The translations under genes and the position numbers were made by a program. From Polyodon spathula (Eukaryota > Chordata > Actinopteri > Acipenseriformes > Polyodontidae), in contig NC_054569.1 in the NCBI RefSeq assembly GCF_017654505.1, forward strand, positions 4,551,492 through 4,615,491: a DNA stretch of 64,000 nucleotides, given 5' to 3'. Position 1 is the stretch's first letter; every line of letters starts with the position of its first letter. The notes under the pieces were generated by a model that did not search any database, had not been told where the DNA came from, and was given only the letters and a program-made list of their open reading frames with translations. Below, piece by piece: positions 12,980 to 25,558 of this stretch.

Positions 12980-13283
12980 AGTGGTGTGAGGGGCCTTCTC
13001 TTGTGAAGCTCCTAAATTCTGGAATGCTTTGTCTTCTGTTGGGGGAGATGGAACTTTTACTGTTTTTAAATCAAGATTGAAAAGGTTTCCTTTTTTTTTT
13101 TTTTAAACTAAATAGCTTCTCAATCTTAGTTTTCCTCGTTCTGAGTGTTCCGCTTTTTTTTTTTTTTAAGATTACATTTATGTTTTTAATTTTAATGATT
13201 TAATTTTTTCTTTTTGGTCTGTGTGAAATCTTTTGCGATCCATGTGATGAAAGGCGCTCTAGAAATGAGAACTGTTGCAAGGA
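12980..13283 (+). mobile_element. L2-like LINE 3' end, decayed
   Basis: From 12993 one frame reads AFSCEAPKFWNALSS, then about ten residues on, FKSRLKRF. This matches the usual last segment of fish L2/Rex-type reverse transcriptases (A-x-x-LWNSLP then FKxxLKTHLF). A TGA just upstream (12987-12989) looks like a decayed CGA. The 3' part holds T-rich runs and ends with GATGAAAGGCGCTCTAGAAA (near 13247-13266), similar to the GGCGCTATATAAAT tail of L2 elements. Only the last ~300 bp remain, with no catalytic domain, so it is a 5'-truncated dead copy. The family name is from memory. Confidence 0.65.
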
Positions 13284-13537
13284 GGCGGTCGATAAATCCT
13301 CAAACATTAAAAGGCAGAGGTATTTATATCTGCCAGTGCTGGGATCATTACAATAAACCCATTGTGTACACTGTGCACACAAACAGTGAGGAAAACCAAC
13401 CCAGCAGAAATCAGATAGCAGGTTCAATCATTTACAAGCATTGCTGCCTACACTGCACCAGACTGGGCTTGAAGAAGACTTCCAGAGCTTCAAAGATGCT
13501 TAGCTCAAGGCCAGTACATTACCCTGACCATGGCCAT

Positions 13538-14330
13538 GAGGCCAGGAGAACTCTGGGACAGCTTGCACTGAACCACTCTGTATAGTACCTGAGGACAGGA
13601 GAACTCTGGGACAGCTTGCACTGAACCACTCTGTATAGTACCTGAGGACAGGAGAACTCTGGGACAGCTTGCACTGAACCACTCTGTATAGTACCTGAGG
13701 ACAGGAGAACTCTGGGACAGCTTGCACTGAACCACTCTGTATAGTACCTGAGGACAGGAGAACTCTGGGACAGCTTGCACTGAACCACTCTGTATAGTAC
13801 CTGAGGACAGGAGAACTCTGGGACAGCTTGCACTGAACCACTCTGTATAGTACCTGAGGACAGGAGAACTCTGGGACAGCTTGCACTGAACCACTCTGTA
13901 TAGTACCTGAGGACAGGAGAACTCTGGGACAGCTTGCACTGAACCACTCTGTATAGTACCTGAGGACAGGAGAACTCTGGGACAGCTTGCACTGAACCAC
14001 TCTGTATAGTACCTGAGGACAGGAGAACTCTGGGACAGCTTGCACTGAACCACTCTGTATAGTACCTGAGGACAGGAGAACTCTGGGACAGCTTGCACTG
14101 AACCACTCTGTATAGTACCTGAGGACAGGAGAACTCTGGGACAGCTTGCACTGAACCACTCTGTATAGTACCTGAGGACAGGAGAACTCTGGGACAGCTT
14201 GCACTGAACCACTCTGTATAGTACCTGAGGACAGGAGAACTCTGGGACAGCTTGCACTGAACCACTCTGTATAGTACCTGAGGACAGGAGAACTCTGGGA
14301 CAGCTTGCACTGAACCACTCTGTATAGTAC
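13538..14330. repeat. Minisatellite, 53-bp unit, 15 copies, near-perfect
   Basis: Fourteen units of exactly 53 bp start at 13589 and end at 14330 (742 bp), preceded by one variant unit (ATGAGGCCAGG instead of CTGAGGACAGG) at 13538-13588. The units read CTGAGGACAGGAGAACTCTG, then GGACAGCTTGCACTGAACCA, then CTCTGTATAGTAC, and I see no differences among the 14. The next bases, CTGAGAACAG, show the array edge. The 250-310-codon ORFs on the minus strand come from this repeat and are not credible genes. Confidence 0.97.
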
Positions 14331-16150
14331 CTGAGAACAGTTGTATTGCTTCACAGTACACTGTGCGAGAGATCTTGGGGCTCACCAGTGTGTGTGAGCC
14401 TGCACGCTGTGAATGAGAGAGACAGCAGGACTGGTTAAGATCACTGCCCATTCATGACTCTGTATGATGAACTGGATCGGATTGCAATTCCCTAAATGTT
14501 TCACCCTTTAGTGTGCATTTAAACGTTTAAAATGGAACGGTAAAAAACGAATCGCTCAAGTAATTGAATGCAGGGACTTGCAATAAAATGTTTATGGTGA
14601 TGTTGTATTTTATATAGCTTTGAGCTGAGCACTTTATTTTTACACAAGGTCATTCAGTATCGCAGTGTGGCAAATCACTGCGGTTAAACAAAAGAAACCG
14701 AGCCATGAGAAGAGGATTCAGTACCACGACTGACCTTTACTTGGCCACGTTGCTCTTTGTGATTCTGGCTGTCCTTGCAATCTAAATCTTCCAGAGAAAG
14801 GGAGACGGAAAGAGATCCATTGCTTTGATTAAATATCTGTTTGTGGTTTGCTCAGAATGCATTCCCAGAGGCCTTTGCGTTTGACAGAGATGTCGGTGTG
14901 CTGGCCATCACTGCACTCTTTGCCAGCGCGGTCCAGTGACGCGAGTGCTGTTCTTATACGTGGTGTTTTACTTACTATAGTAACTACAGCATACAGTACT
15001 GTACATTTACATTGAAGAATCTATAATAGAAAATATAACTGGAGGCTTAACATGTTAAAGCTTTCCCTGTGAGGTGATCGTGAAGTTTCAACAGATACAA
15101 AACCTGTTCCGCCCTGCAGAACAAAATCGATTGTTTCCCTCGGTTAACTGATTTAAACTGTGTATTGATCCTGTGCTCCTGTGTAAATAGAAGTGGAGGA
15201 TTTGCAGTTAGCCACCAGCAACACTCCGGTGCCCGAGTGGACAGCTTATACCCGGCAGGGCTGGCAGGACCCTGGTGGGTTTTGTCTAGACGTTGTGAAG
15301 GATAATGCTTACTGAGCCGACTTTTAAACGGCTCACTGTTTTGCTGGATTTTTCTATGAAGGTGGGATTCGTATGGCACATATGAAAGGTTGGCAGTCTG
15401 AGCATTTTTAAAATGCCAAGAAAGTGAGTCGTGCAGGTTCTGTGCAATACTGTGCAGAGACTGACTGGCTCAAAACGGAAGCCTAGCAAGCAAGACTTCT
15501 CTGTGAATGCTGGCCAATCTACCATAGCTATTTATTTTGGATTTTATTTCACGACGTCAGTCTTTATAACAAAATTGAAAAAGGGTGTTAAGCACTGTGT
15601 AGAAATTGAAAAGACTTGCAAGTGTATATACTGCAGACAAATACATTTGGCCTATCATGCCTTTTAATTTGCTTGTAAGCAGCTCTTAACACAGCTGCTT
15701 CTTTGCTGGAAGTGTGCAGCTGCATCATTTCAGCTTGGAGTGTTGACTTCCTTGTGCCTGGTATTTAAAGCTGGTTATTAAGTTGTTGGTACTGTGAGTT
15801 TGTTTTAGGATTCAGCTCACTAACACCACATTCTTTGCAGTGGTCCATTCAGAAGCACTAGGCATGGTTAGAATGTTAATGTGCATTGTTCTAGAAGTTC
15901 TGTGCTTCCTTTGTTTCTGGGTCAGGTAAGGTTTCTCCCGATGCTGCCCGTACCAGCTGCAGGGATAGCAGAACCCTCACTCTGTGCAGATCACCAGCCC
16001 TGTCAGGTACAATAAGAGTCTTGCTTCAGTACAGGCATTATTTCTGTTACCGTCAAAGCCAGTGCCGAATCCAATAATAACAATAATCATTTAATAATCC
16101 ACTATAAACAAGCATTTAATAATCTGACCATTAGCTATCTGTTCATGCTG
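14331..16150. other. Non-coding stretch, no gene seen
   Basis: Unique sequence after the 53-bp array. I see only short unrecognised ORFs and small motifs such as ACAGTACTGTAC near 14992. No transposon or RNA gene signature was found. Confidence 0.55.
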
Positions 16151-16360
16151 AGAGGCTATGGAGAGGCCGCGCTGGTCGTCCTGTGGGGAGGCCGCGCTGG
16201 TCGTCCTGTGGGGAGGCCGTGCTGGTCAGCCTGCTGTCAGCTGACCCACGATGAGCTGTCAGCACGTTGCCCAGTTTAGGAAACGGTTCTGTTTCGATGG
16301 CGACACGACGACAACAAACTCAGCGCAAGCCAATCGCACCTGATAGCGAGGGAGCCGTTT
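16151..16360. promoter_or_regulatory. Small CpG-rich patch with a 25-bp x3 repeat and a CCAAT box
   Basis: About 18 CpGs fall in ~200 bases, in contrast to the CpG-poor flanks. The left part is three tandem 25-bp units (from 16163, 16188 and 16213) built on GAGGCCGCGCTGGTCGTCCT. The right part (16290-16355) is unique and CpG-rich and includes AGCCAATCG, a CCAAT-type box. It may be an unmethylated intronic element or alternative promoter, or simply a young GC-rich repeat. No exon follows that I can recognise. Confidence 0.3.
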
Positions 16361-17076
16361 TCAGCATGTGTAAACTATTCTTATAAAGAATATCACTGTT
16401 TAAAACACTTCTCCGTGACACACATTCAAACAAATGCACCGATCCACCACTGCTGAGGCCCAATACAGTTTAAGGACATGCCTATTGTAACGTTTCCTAA
16501 TCCTCTTCACAGAAGGCTCTTCCTTTATACCTGTTCAGAGCAGCCAGGGCAAGCTGTGTCTTTCCACACTGCACCTGTTGTGCCAGCGTGTTGCTGTTCA
16601 TGTCATATCTGCACCTTTCCAGAACGTTGTTATAATCACTGCATTCTCTCTTCTCCACGGTAGCCTTTTAGAGGGTTAACCTTGCAATGGGTGAGCAATA
16701 CTGTACTTAATTGCAATTTCCCCCTTCTATTATCCAGCACTGGAGAGAAGTCGTTCAGATCCGGGCTGTGAAAATGAGTGTTCTGTCATGTGGGAATTGG
16801 CAGAATGGCACAGCAGCAGCACTATTAATTACACACGACAATAGCTGTGGACGAATAGCAATAGGAATTCGAAGGGTTAATGTTATCTATTAATTGTACT
16901 TAAGGGTGGAACATCCTTCCGAGCAGAGAAACCCCCCCTCGTAGTTTCTCTCTTCAGACCGATGGCATTGGCCCTTGTATTGTAAGCAGTAAGTAAATGG
17001 CTTTTATTTAGGGTGTTGTTTTGTGCTGGTGAAACAGTTTTTCAAGGCCCTGACACTAAATTAAGCTTCAGATAGA

Positions 17077-17078
17077 CC

Positions 17079-17109
<31 letters not shown>

Positions 17110-17116
17110 ACACACA
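17077..17116. repeat. Poly-C plus (CA)n microsatellite
   Basis: A run of about 19 C runs directly into about 11 CA dinucleotides. A second small compound run, (TA)n-(GA)n-(CA)n, lies at about 17303-17333. Confidence 0.95.
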
Positions 17117-19026
17117 GTCTGCCTAGGGAGTAGATTAAAAAAAACAAAACAGGAAAACAAATACAGCTACAAGAAGTGACAGGCACAGGATTAGCACAGC
17201 AAGTTTTTTACTCAAACTGGGGAGAAGGGTAATTAATGTTAAGTAATCAGCCAATCCATTTGCATAATAAATGTCGGATAATTATGACTTCTGTTAATTA
17301 GCTATATATATATATAGAGAGAGACACACACAGACAATGCTTGTGTCGGACAGTCATGTAGTAAAGGGCTCTGGTAAATGTTCTAGCTGTTTGTAATTAA
17401 GGGTTGGAATTTGATACAGGCATGTCTTTCATTTTCCAGTGCTGGTCTGCTCAGTGATTATATCCAGCTTGGTTTTTCCCTTGCAGTGAACGGCAATTTC
17501 TTATGTTGGCACTAGTGGCCTGTATGTGATGGGAATGTCCAGTTAATTTGCACATTTTTCAGGGTCATGTGCTTCAAGTGCCATAGTTTGAAAAAATAAA
17601 TGAATAAATCAAAAACTGTTCTGAAATGTGATAATAATAATTTAAAGCAGGAAAGAGTCGGATGTACCTCTGGGATATCATTACTATGTAAGTCGCAGAA
17701 CCCTGGGGACAGTGCTGGTCAATGTGAAGTCATTAGCAAGTTTATTTTGCTGGGTGAATTAGAAGATGCAGTGTGTGGGTAAAGCAAAGCAAATATTATT
17801 TCTTGAGGATTCTGCTTAGTGAAGCCTTTGATCAGATCTCGAGTGATTTTGTAGCGAACACGACTGTCCCTGTTTCAAAAGGAAAAGCAAATGCAAGCCT
17901 GGCCTGCTTTTGGGAGCCGCTTCAGCTTGCAAACCCTCGGCTCGGCTGCCCGCTGTTCCATGTTGCAGGAGGAGACTAGGCTTGTGCTAATTCAAGTGTA
18001 AACCACATGCGTGTATCTGTGCATTGCTGCCTTCGCTTGACTGAAATAAACCAGGGAACCATCTGCAAGGGTGTGGGCTGGGTCTGCTTTGGGCAAAGTC
18101 CTCTGCAGTGTACAAAACCAGATGAGCGTGAGGCAGTTTGGAACTGGGGGGAGGGTAGGGGGTGTGAATACAAGTTCTCCTAGCTGTGTGTGGTAAACAA
18201 GAGGTGTGTTAATGTTCTGCTGTGCCAATTAAGGTCATTAACTTGTGCATTTAAGAGAATTGCTCTGATCTGGTAAAGCAGATCGCAGTATATACTTGGA
18301 ATTTAGTTTTTGAGCAAGGTTGCCTTTCAATTTTTTCTTGGATCCAGCCCAATGTTTTGTGTGCAGCTTGCTTAAGATAGCAGAGGTCAAAGTGCATTGT
18401 CTGAATGCAGCGCAATGGAAATGAGCAAGCTTCTGCTGTTTACTCTTGTTCGCTGCCTCAAAGACGGAGGGGGACCCTTCTGACCGCGTGTGCTTTGCTT
18501 CCTTGCAGCTGTGTGAGCTGCAGTTCTTGTCAGGTGGTGTGTGCGCGCGTGCGCTGGGTTCTGTAAAGCAGGATTCACTGCCGCTCCTCTGCTGTGTTTG
18601 AACGGGTGAACTTGGATTGAGATCCTCAGCTCTGACAGTGAAAAACACAGCAGTGCATTAAGAGGTCAGTGAGTGGAGCGGGGATATGCTGCATTATTCA
18701 GTGTCCGAAAGCAAACAAGGTGAAGCTTGTCGTCGTGACGCTGGCGGGCAGCTGAGGGTCTTTGGGATTTGTCCAGCGCTCAGCAGGAGTGACCGTTCAG
18801 CACATGTTCAAAGGCTTGATGTCCTGTGGGGTTTGAAAGTGCGCAGTGCTTCGTACTGTTTTGAGGAAAAGAGGCACTGCAAGGTTTTATAACTGCAAGC
18901 TGTAAGGCACTTTTTATTAAGCTTTTAAACCTGGTGCTTTATGCACGGTTTAAAATGTACAAAAAACCTGAAATAGACAAATATGCACCCCACCCCCCTT
19001 TGCAGGCTACTCTTAAAGATAGAGTA
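17117..19026. other. Non-coding stretch, no gene seen
   Basis: Unique sequence. The minus-strand 136-codon ORF at 18238-18648 has no recognisable domain and low-information composition. A GTGTGCGCGCGTGCGC run lies near 18538-18554. Confidence 0.55.
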
Positions 19027-19170
19027 GCTGATGAAAGTCGCTCAGTATGGTGTAACATTCACTTGCCTTTTACCTCTGAGGTCTTGGGTTCGAATGTCCC
19101 TTGATCACAACTGAAAGGAAGTTCAATGGTCTCGATTTTCCCTCCTTAAAGGCAGGACAACTTTGAGCAT
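19027..19170 (+). mobile_element. tRNA-derived SINE-like element
   Basis: TCGCTCAGTATGG at 19038-19050 fits an RNA polymerase III A box, and GGTTCGAAT at 19087-19095 fits a B box. The 49-bp spacing is tRNA-like. The intervening CTTTTACCTCTGAGGTCTTG resembles a decayed anticodon and T-arm region. It lacks a clean acceptor stem, so it is a tRNA relic or SINE head rather than a functional tRNA. The tail boundary near 19170 is a guess. Confidence 0.5.
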
Positions 19171-19514
19171 GAAAAGAACTTGACAGGAGACAAAGCGTCC
19201 CAAAAACGGCAGCTAAGAATCCTGTTTTTACCCGGGCTGCTCTGCAGGTGCAAGCTGACATCGCTCCTGTTGCCCCACAGCAATACCTCTGCATGGCACA
19301 TCTGCAGTGAAAGGAGATTGATTACAGCAGTGACTTGCTGTGCTACGGAGGATGCGTTTGTTGTGAATGCCGTGCACAGCAGACATCCATCTCTTTTTGA
19401 ACATGCTTCTTTCTAATAGATTTCGCCATTCAGAGTGAAAGCACTGCAGTGGGAGTTCTGCTTTCATATTAAAGGCTACAAAAAGTAAATATGTTTCTTT
19501 TCCAGACTTATTCC

Positions 19515-19742
19515 TTTTTTTTTTTTTTTTTTTTTTTTAAATCCAAGACGTGTACCTATTAAAATGCCTCGTGGTGGACAGAATCCATTTGCTGCTCAAG
19601 AGCTCTAGGTGTGTTGACATTCCACAGATTCACTGCTTGTTTGCAAAGCTCTGCAGAGCTCAGATATTTATTAGAGCTATCTTACCTACTAATTAGTTGC
19701 AGGAAGAGAGTTTTTTTTTTTTTTTTTTTGTTTTTTTTTTTT
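19515..19742. repeat. Poly-T runs
   Basis: There is a 24-T run at 19515-19538 and a second T-run pair at 19711-19742 interrupted by one G. Either could be the reverse-strand tail of an old retroposed sequence, but no matching body was recognised. Confidence 0.9.
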
Positions 19743-20306
19743 GTAGCTGGTCTTGTGGGGGGTTGTTTTTTATTGCTTTGCCACTGTGGAAGAGTCACTG
19801 AGAAGAAACCAAACGTACTTCTTTCTGCATGTAAGCTGTTAACAAGATAAGCAAGCTGATAATGAGCTGAGGGCTCTTCTGCTGAAGTGAAGGTTGTAAG
19901 CAGTATAGTACTCTATAGTTATTGTACTCTTGTTAAAGTCTTGGGGCCAGATAGTGTAACACTTGGCTAATCCTACTTGTTCCAAACACCTTTATATATC
20001 CATTTGCAGAAATGTAAAGATACTTGGCCTCCGTGCATTATTCTGTAGCTGTAATTTGCGTCTGATGGTGTACGACCAGCCCTACAGTACGTAGCAGTAG
20101 ATATTTGAGGACTGGGATAGCCTGGCTGTAGTCTTTGATGCTTCTTATATGTCACACATTGCCATTGTGTCTCCCGTTGCTGTGCATTCTCGCACACAAC
20201 CAACGAAGAGCAATGCAGGCTGGGATAGGCGTCCTGGTTTGTGGAACCAGACTTCTGATTTATTACATCGGGCAACAAAAGAAACCGCTGACTGGGGGGG
20301 AATAAT

Positions 20307-20330
20307 AAAAAAAAAAAAAAAAAAAAAAAA
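20307..20330. repeat. Poly-A run of 24
   Basis: Uninterrupted A run preceded by a G run and AATAAT. No recognisable retroposed gene lies upstream. Confidence 0.9.
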
Positions 20331-23300
20331 TCTATACTGCCTGTGTTGTTGCGTCAATTAACGAGACAGGCTCTGTGGAACGACTTGGAAGCCCACAATG
20401 GATTACAATAGCAAGAGATGGGAACCAAAGCTCAGGACACAGAGTGGCATTGTGAGCACTCAATTAAACCAGTGTAGGGAGCTCTTCCTTTTGGAACAAT
20501 GCTCCATTCATGTACCGCTTCACTAATGACAGTTTGGCTTGACCGAGGCCAAGGAGCATCTCCACAGTGACAAATATTAGATTGTTCTCTGTCATGAGCT
20601 GGCTATCTGTTTGCCAAGTATTGTATTGCAAAAAAACCCCAAAAAAACACCAGCAAGTATGATTCCTTTGATCTGATGCGCAACGGGGGTCAGCGTTTAT
20701 GAGCAGCGTCATGACAACTGCAATAACGTTTTTATGCTGTAGTATATTTTTTTGGGAAGAGGGAAAGTTTTAGAAAGGAAATGCCCCGGATGAGCGAGAT
20801 GCTTTCTAAAGAGGTGATGATGATGATGATGACGTGAACAGAAGCTGGGTTTTGAATGTGTGAAACAACAAAACCTGATGAAATGATTCAAAACATCCCT
20901 CAAATATTTCGTATTGCATCTATTTTCACCGGGCCGTCCCCATTAATGACATTATACACTGGGGCCTGTTTTGAGCTGGTAAAGGCTAAAATGATCGGTT
21001 TGTGGGGGTCAGAGAGAACTCCTGTGTTAATAATGTGAATAGGAACTGCAGAGTCCTCCGGGAAAACGATGCACTCTGCATGAATTGGCCTGCCACAGGA
21101 GACTAATTGAATACTCTTGCCACAGTACTGAGGGCTGCCACTCTGTTGGTGGTGGAGGGGTTCAGATGCTCGCTGTTAATTACTGTGTTTTCAGGTGCAG
21201 CTGTGGTCACAGTGGAAATCACAAGCTGTGCATGTCTGCTTCACTTCAGTCCTTCAGAAGTACTGTGCGCAGTTCTTCACTCTAGGTTGTCTCCATGGTA
21301 CTACAGAAGGTCCAGAGTCTTGACTATGGGACTGAATAACGACTCCTGTGACCTCAGCTTGGTGTCAGCCCTCCGCCTTTCCTGACGTGAACAGTATCAG
21401 TCCCTCTCTCTCGGCATACGTGTTGAGGCTTTGGGTTTAGTGTAATAGACTACGTTTTAGACTACGGTGTGAGAACCATCCTGGTCCTTCAGAACAGGTT
21501 GTTCTGGAAGGGATAAGTTCCGGGAGGAATCCACAGTGAAATGCAACGGCTTGAATATAGAGCCAGCTGCCAGCTGACCCCACCTTTTATCATCGAGGAG
21601 TTTGTTGGCAGAGTTGCAGAATGAAAGCTGTTTTTTTTCACACTGCTGTGGGAGAACTGGTCCTGCGCTCAAGCATAACTTCAGTATGTCTTTATTTTGG
21701 TTTCCAGTTAACCTGGCGAGGGAGTGCGCAAGTGGATTGAGAAGGAAGCAGACGGCATGCAAATGCACAGTAGAACTTGCATGGAAAGCTTAAGCCAAAC
21801 GTATTTCCTTGCTGAAGCTGTTTTAAGTTCTGCCCCATGGAGACCTGTGTGTGTGGAATCCAATCTATTTTGGATTTATAAAATGCAGCCAAGCAAGATA
21901 ATCCAGAGCAGCAACGGTTGCTGCTGTATTTCTTCCTCCTACAGCACCTTTTAATTTGCTTGGCGTGGATGGAGTGCCACTGCACAGATGACCTAGTTTT
22001 GAGTGGACTTCCTGTGAGCTTGCGCCAGTATGAAAGGGGACTCTGCCTGGCAGAAAGCCATGGTTCCAAACCTAATAAAGCTGTCAGCAAGTACAGTGAT
22101 CGCTATCGAGAAATCTCCCAGATCTTTTTCTTGTTGATGTTGTTATAAATAGAGATTGGTTGGTGTGTTTCAGCTGACAACCAGGTAAACATATTTGGAA
22201 AGACAGAGCCACTCTTAAGCTCCTATTTTTTGCTGCTAAGCTTTGGACCAAACCAGATGCTGTTCAGGCAGTGTTCCAGGCGGTTCATCTTTCATTTTAT
22301 TAGAACTCCGAAGTTGTTTTCTGACTTCTCTGCAGGGTAGTGGAGTTAGAAAACAACGTTTAGAGCAAAGCAAAATAAGCGTTTTTGTTGCCTGACAGCA
22401 GTGCGTCAGATCAGAGGCTTTGATACATGGCTGCAGACTGCCTGTAAACTCCAAGTCAAGGATGATGTCGTGGTGCGCTTTGCAGGACATTGGTTAACAT
22501 GAAAGCCACAGGTCAAAGAAGAGAATGGAAAATAACAGATTAGCCTCCACCCACTGCAAACCTGGGTTTACTACAGAGTCTGTCATTGATCATTTCGTTT
22601 GGGCTGGTGCCCACCCCCGCTCCCCCCCCCTCTGCGAGTACTGGGGTCCCAGCGAAAGCAGCGCAGACAGATGTCGCTCTCCCTCAGCCAGTAATTTAGG
22701 CAAAGAGGTGAGGTTGTGTAGAAATCCACTGCCCTGACATTCGAAAGTGTTTAGCGTCTCTTCTGAATATGACCTCCCCTCGTAGCTGCCATCTGTTTGT
22801 CTTATTGATCGGTGATGCTGTCTCGTTCATACAGCTGGGGTCCTGCTACAGCAACACTCTTCATCAGCACTGCTGTGTGTGTCTGTACTGCGGGATCCTG
22901 ATTGTCAGCTCAGTCTCTCGTACAGGACTTTTTACAGACATTGTCAACTGTCCTTGTTATTCTGTCCTCTCCTTCAGGGGCTTTGAAATGTTTAACTTTT
23001 TTTTTCCCTGCTAGTCAGAACAGCCATATTAATCCAGGTGCGTTTTTATCTTTTATTTTCAGGAGGAATCAAACTGTTAATGTTTCAGAAACTGGTAACG
23101 AACAACAAGGTTCTGCTCTCGAGTTCTTGAGTTGCTTTTATTTGCACAGTCGGGGATGTTCTGGTTGAAATAGTCAGGAGGACACAACTGCCCCCAATTG
23201 GGATTGTAGCGGATTAGATTACAAGGGACGGGGGGGGGTTTATACGAACTGTTTGTAACGACACATAGCCGTGAACTGACTGGACCCGTAAACAGCAAGC

Positions 23301-25558
23301 TCCATTTGTGTTCTACTGAAGTTTGAACTTGTTACACGGGATACAATGCAAAAAGCCAGCACTTCTTCATAAACCAAACGACCAGGCAGACTGAAAAGCG
23401 CAAAAGTCTACTGTTTAAAACCCAAGCTGGTGAAATTGATAAAGAATTGCACGTTATGCTCCAGTACAAATATGAGGAAAAAGCTAACTATTGCTGTTAG
23501 TATTTTTTTTTTTTAAGGAATATTGATTCTTTGAATTAACTACTGTACTTGAAAGAAAGTCAGTTTGGTGTGAACAGAGCGGTTTGGATTCTAGAACTGT
23601 CTGAATAATTAGACTGCATAACATTTCTGTAATAATGCAGTCAATTCTCTCGCGCTCCTACTCAAAACAGACCCTTGTCGTACCGCCGATGCTGCTGCTG
23701 TTTCACATTATATTCACTATTTTTATATTTATTTATTTATATATATATATATATACGGCTTCCTTTAGGCAGTTATTTGATTTCGTTTGGTTTTTTAAAT
23801 AGGCCAAGCCTTTATTTTTCATAACAGCTTTAACAAAGAGGAGTCATTTATTAACATGATGCGATCTGTTGTACATGAAGACTGAAGTGTTTTGCTGGAC
23901 ACACTGTTAAAATCGTTATGACGAGTAACTGCATTTAAAGAAGTATGAGGAGTCGCTTCGGCATTTCAGTGAAAAAGGAAGACTTGCCATTTTAAAAAGC
24001 GCATTTACTGGTTTCACAGAAGAAAAAAAAGTAAATGAAACCAGTTTCACTGTTCACGCGTTTCTCGGTTTTGATTTGAGAGACACAAATAGATTAACAG
24101 GTACCGGTTTCATTTAAGGAGAGTAGAAAGGCTGATGTAAAAGACCTCTAGACGTGCATGCTGTAATTTATAGATATTTATAGAAAGCTGTTTATTTTAA
24201 AATGCTCAGAGCCCTTGCAGCTAACACCCACAAGATGACCCACTTCCTGTGGGTTTTGATCAGACAGGGGGTCACCAAGGTACCTGCCTGCTTTCCATGA
24301 ACTGTCTTAATTACTCCAAGAGCCCTATGATTTATCACCTCCGGTCGAAGTGTGTGGCACTCTGCAACCCAAGCAGTAATATTTATTCACCTAAACCAGG
24401 AGCCCATTGATCTGCTCTCACAGCGGGACTTCAGTGTATGTGTAATGAAAGGAGTGTGTGTTCTTAATTGGGAAAGGGGATTCGGAGCATGCATTCTTGA
24501 TGTGTTCTCTGTCCAGCAATGAAATACTTTACTGCAGATCTCTGACTTGTGAATCCAGGTATAGACTGTTGTTCTGTCAAAGGAGTAGTCCCTGTATTAC
24601 TGGAGGGAGGTTTTGAGCAGAGATTGAACTTGGGTTATTATACAGTAACTTTTAAAAGTGAGGCAGTCTTACTGAATGAGTAGAATATTTTCATCTGGCT
24701 GTCCTAATGGAAATGTGTCTGCACTATTTCAATACCTCGTGTGGTAGACCTGGCTTGACCTTGTGGGTATTCTGCAATTACTTGGGAGCACTGAGCTGTA
24801 ATTATTTTATTGTGCTGTGTCATCCAGCCAGGACAATGTCTCCTTTATTAAAAGATGGCGCTGCTGAAGTAAAGCAAATTAAAATCTGGGTTATATGCTT
24901 GTGTTTGGTCGTGTTCAGTACTTCAGTGCACTTGCAATGCATTGCATATCTGTTTATGGCTACAGAGTTGAAAAGGCTGCTGTGAACAGGTGTCGTGTTG
25001 TTATACTTTAACAAAACCACGGGCAGCATTTGGATTCGGACTACTGAGCCAACATACTGTAAAGTGAAGTTAGGATTCCTAAAGCCAGGACGGGCTGAGC
25101 TGCAAATTACAACAGCAGGTGGTAACTGATCATAATGAAATGGATTACAGATCACGTTGGTTTACTGAGAATACTCTGTTTAACAGCAAGAATCAAGCTG
25201 ATCGATAGCAATGTGGTCTTGTTGTCCAGTAAATAGCAGCTGAGTTTATCCAAATGCACTTCCTGTAGCGTCCTCTTGGCAGTCATGCTTGGGAATGCGC
25301 TGGTGGAGACCGGCTTGACGTTGTGAGCACGCAGAGTGCCGTTACCACTGAGGCTTGCGCAGGCTCAGTGTTAGCTGTTGTGCACGGTGGCTTCGAAGAA
25401 CGTGGAATTCTGCTCCTCTGAAGTCTGAGACTGGTCTATAGACATGGGAGGACAAAAAACATAAAGGTGCTTGTATGCCTAAGGCTGCACACATGATCTA
25501 AAGGGCTTTCTGCGTGTGACTAGGGACCTGTTGTGGCCACAGGTTCAGAAGCGATGTA
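20331..25558. other. Non-coding stretch, no gene seen
   Basis: Unique sequence with a short GAT run (20815-20831), an AT microsatellite (about 23728-23754), G or C runs near 22620-22630 and 23229-23238, and many short ORFs on both strands. The 132-codon minus-strand ORF at 21692-22090 is unrecognised and overlaps other ORFs in opposite frames, as expected by chance. The region 24170-24430 is AT-rich with several homeodomain-type ATTA cores, but this is not evidence of function by itself. Confidence 0.5.

Noticed and set aside
13500..14451. Three overlapping minus-strand ORFs of 250-310 codons
   Set aside because: They lie within the 53-bp array. The unit has no stop and a length not divisible by three, so all frames cycle through one 53-residue pattern.
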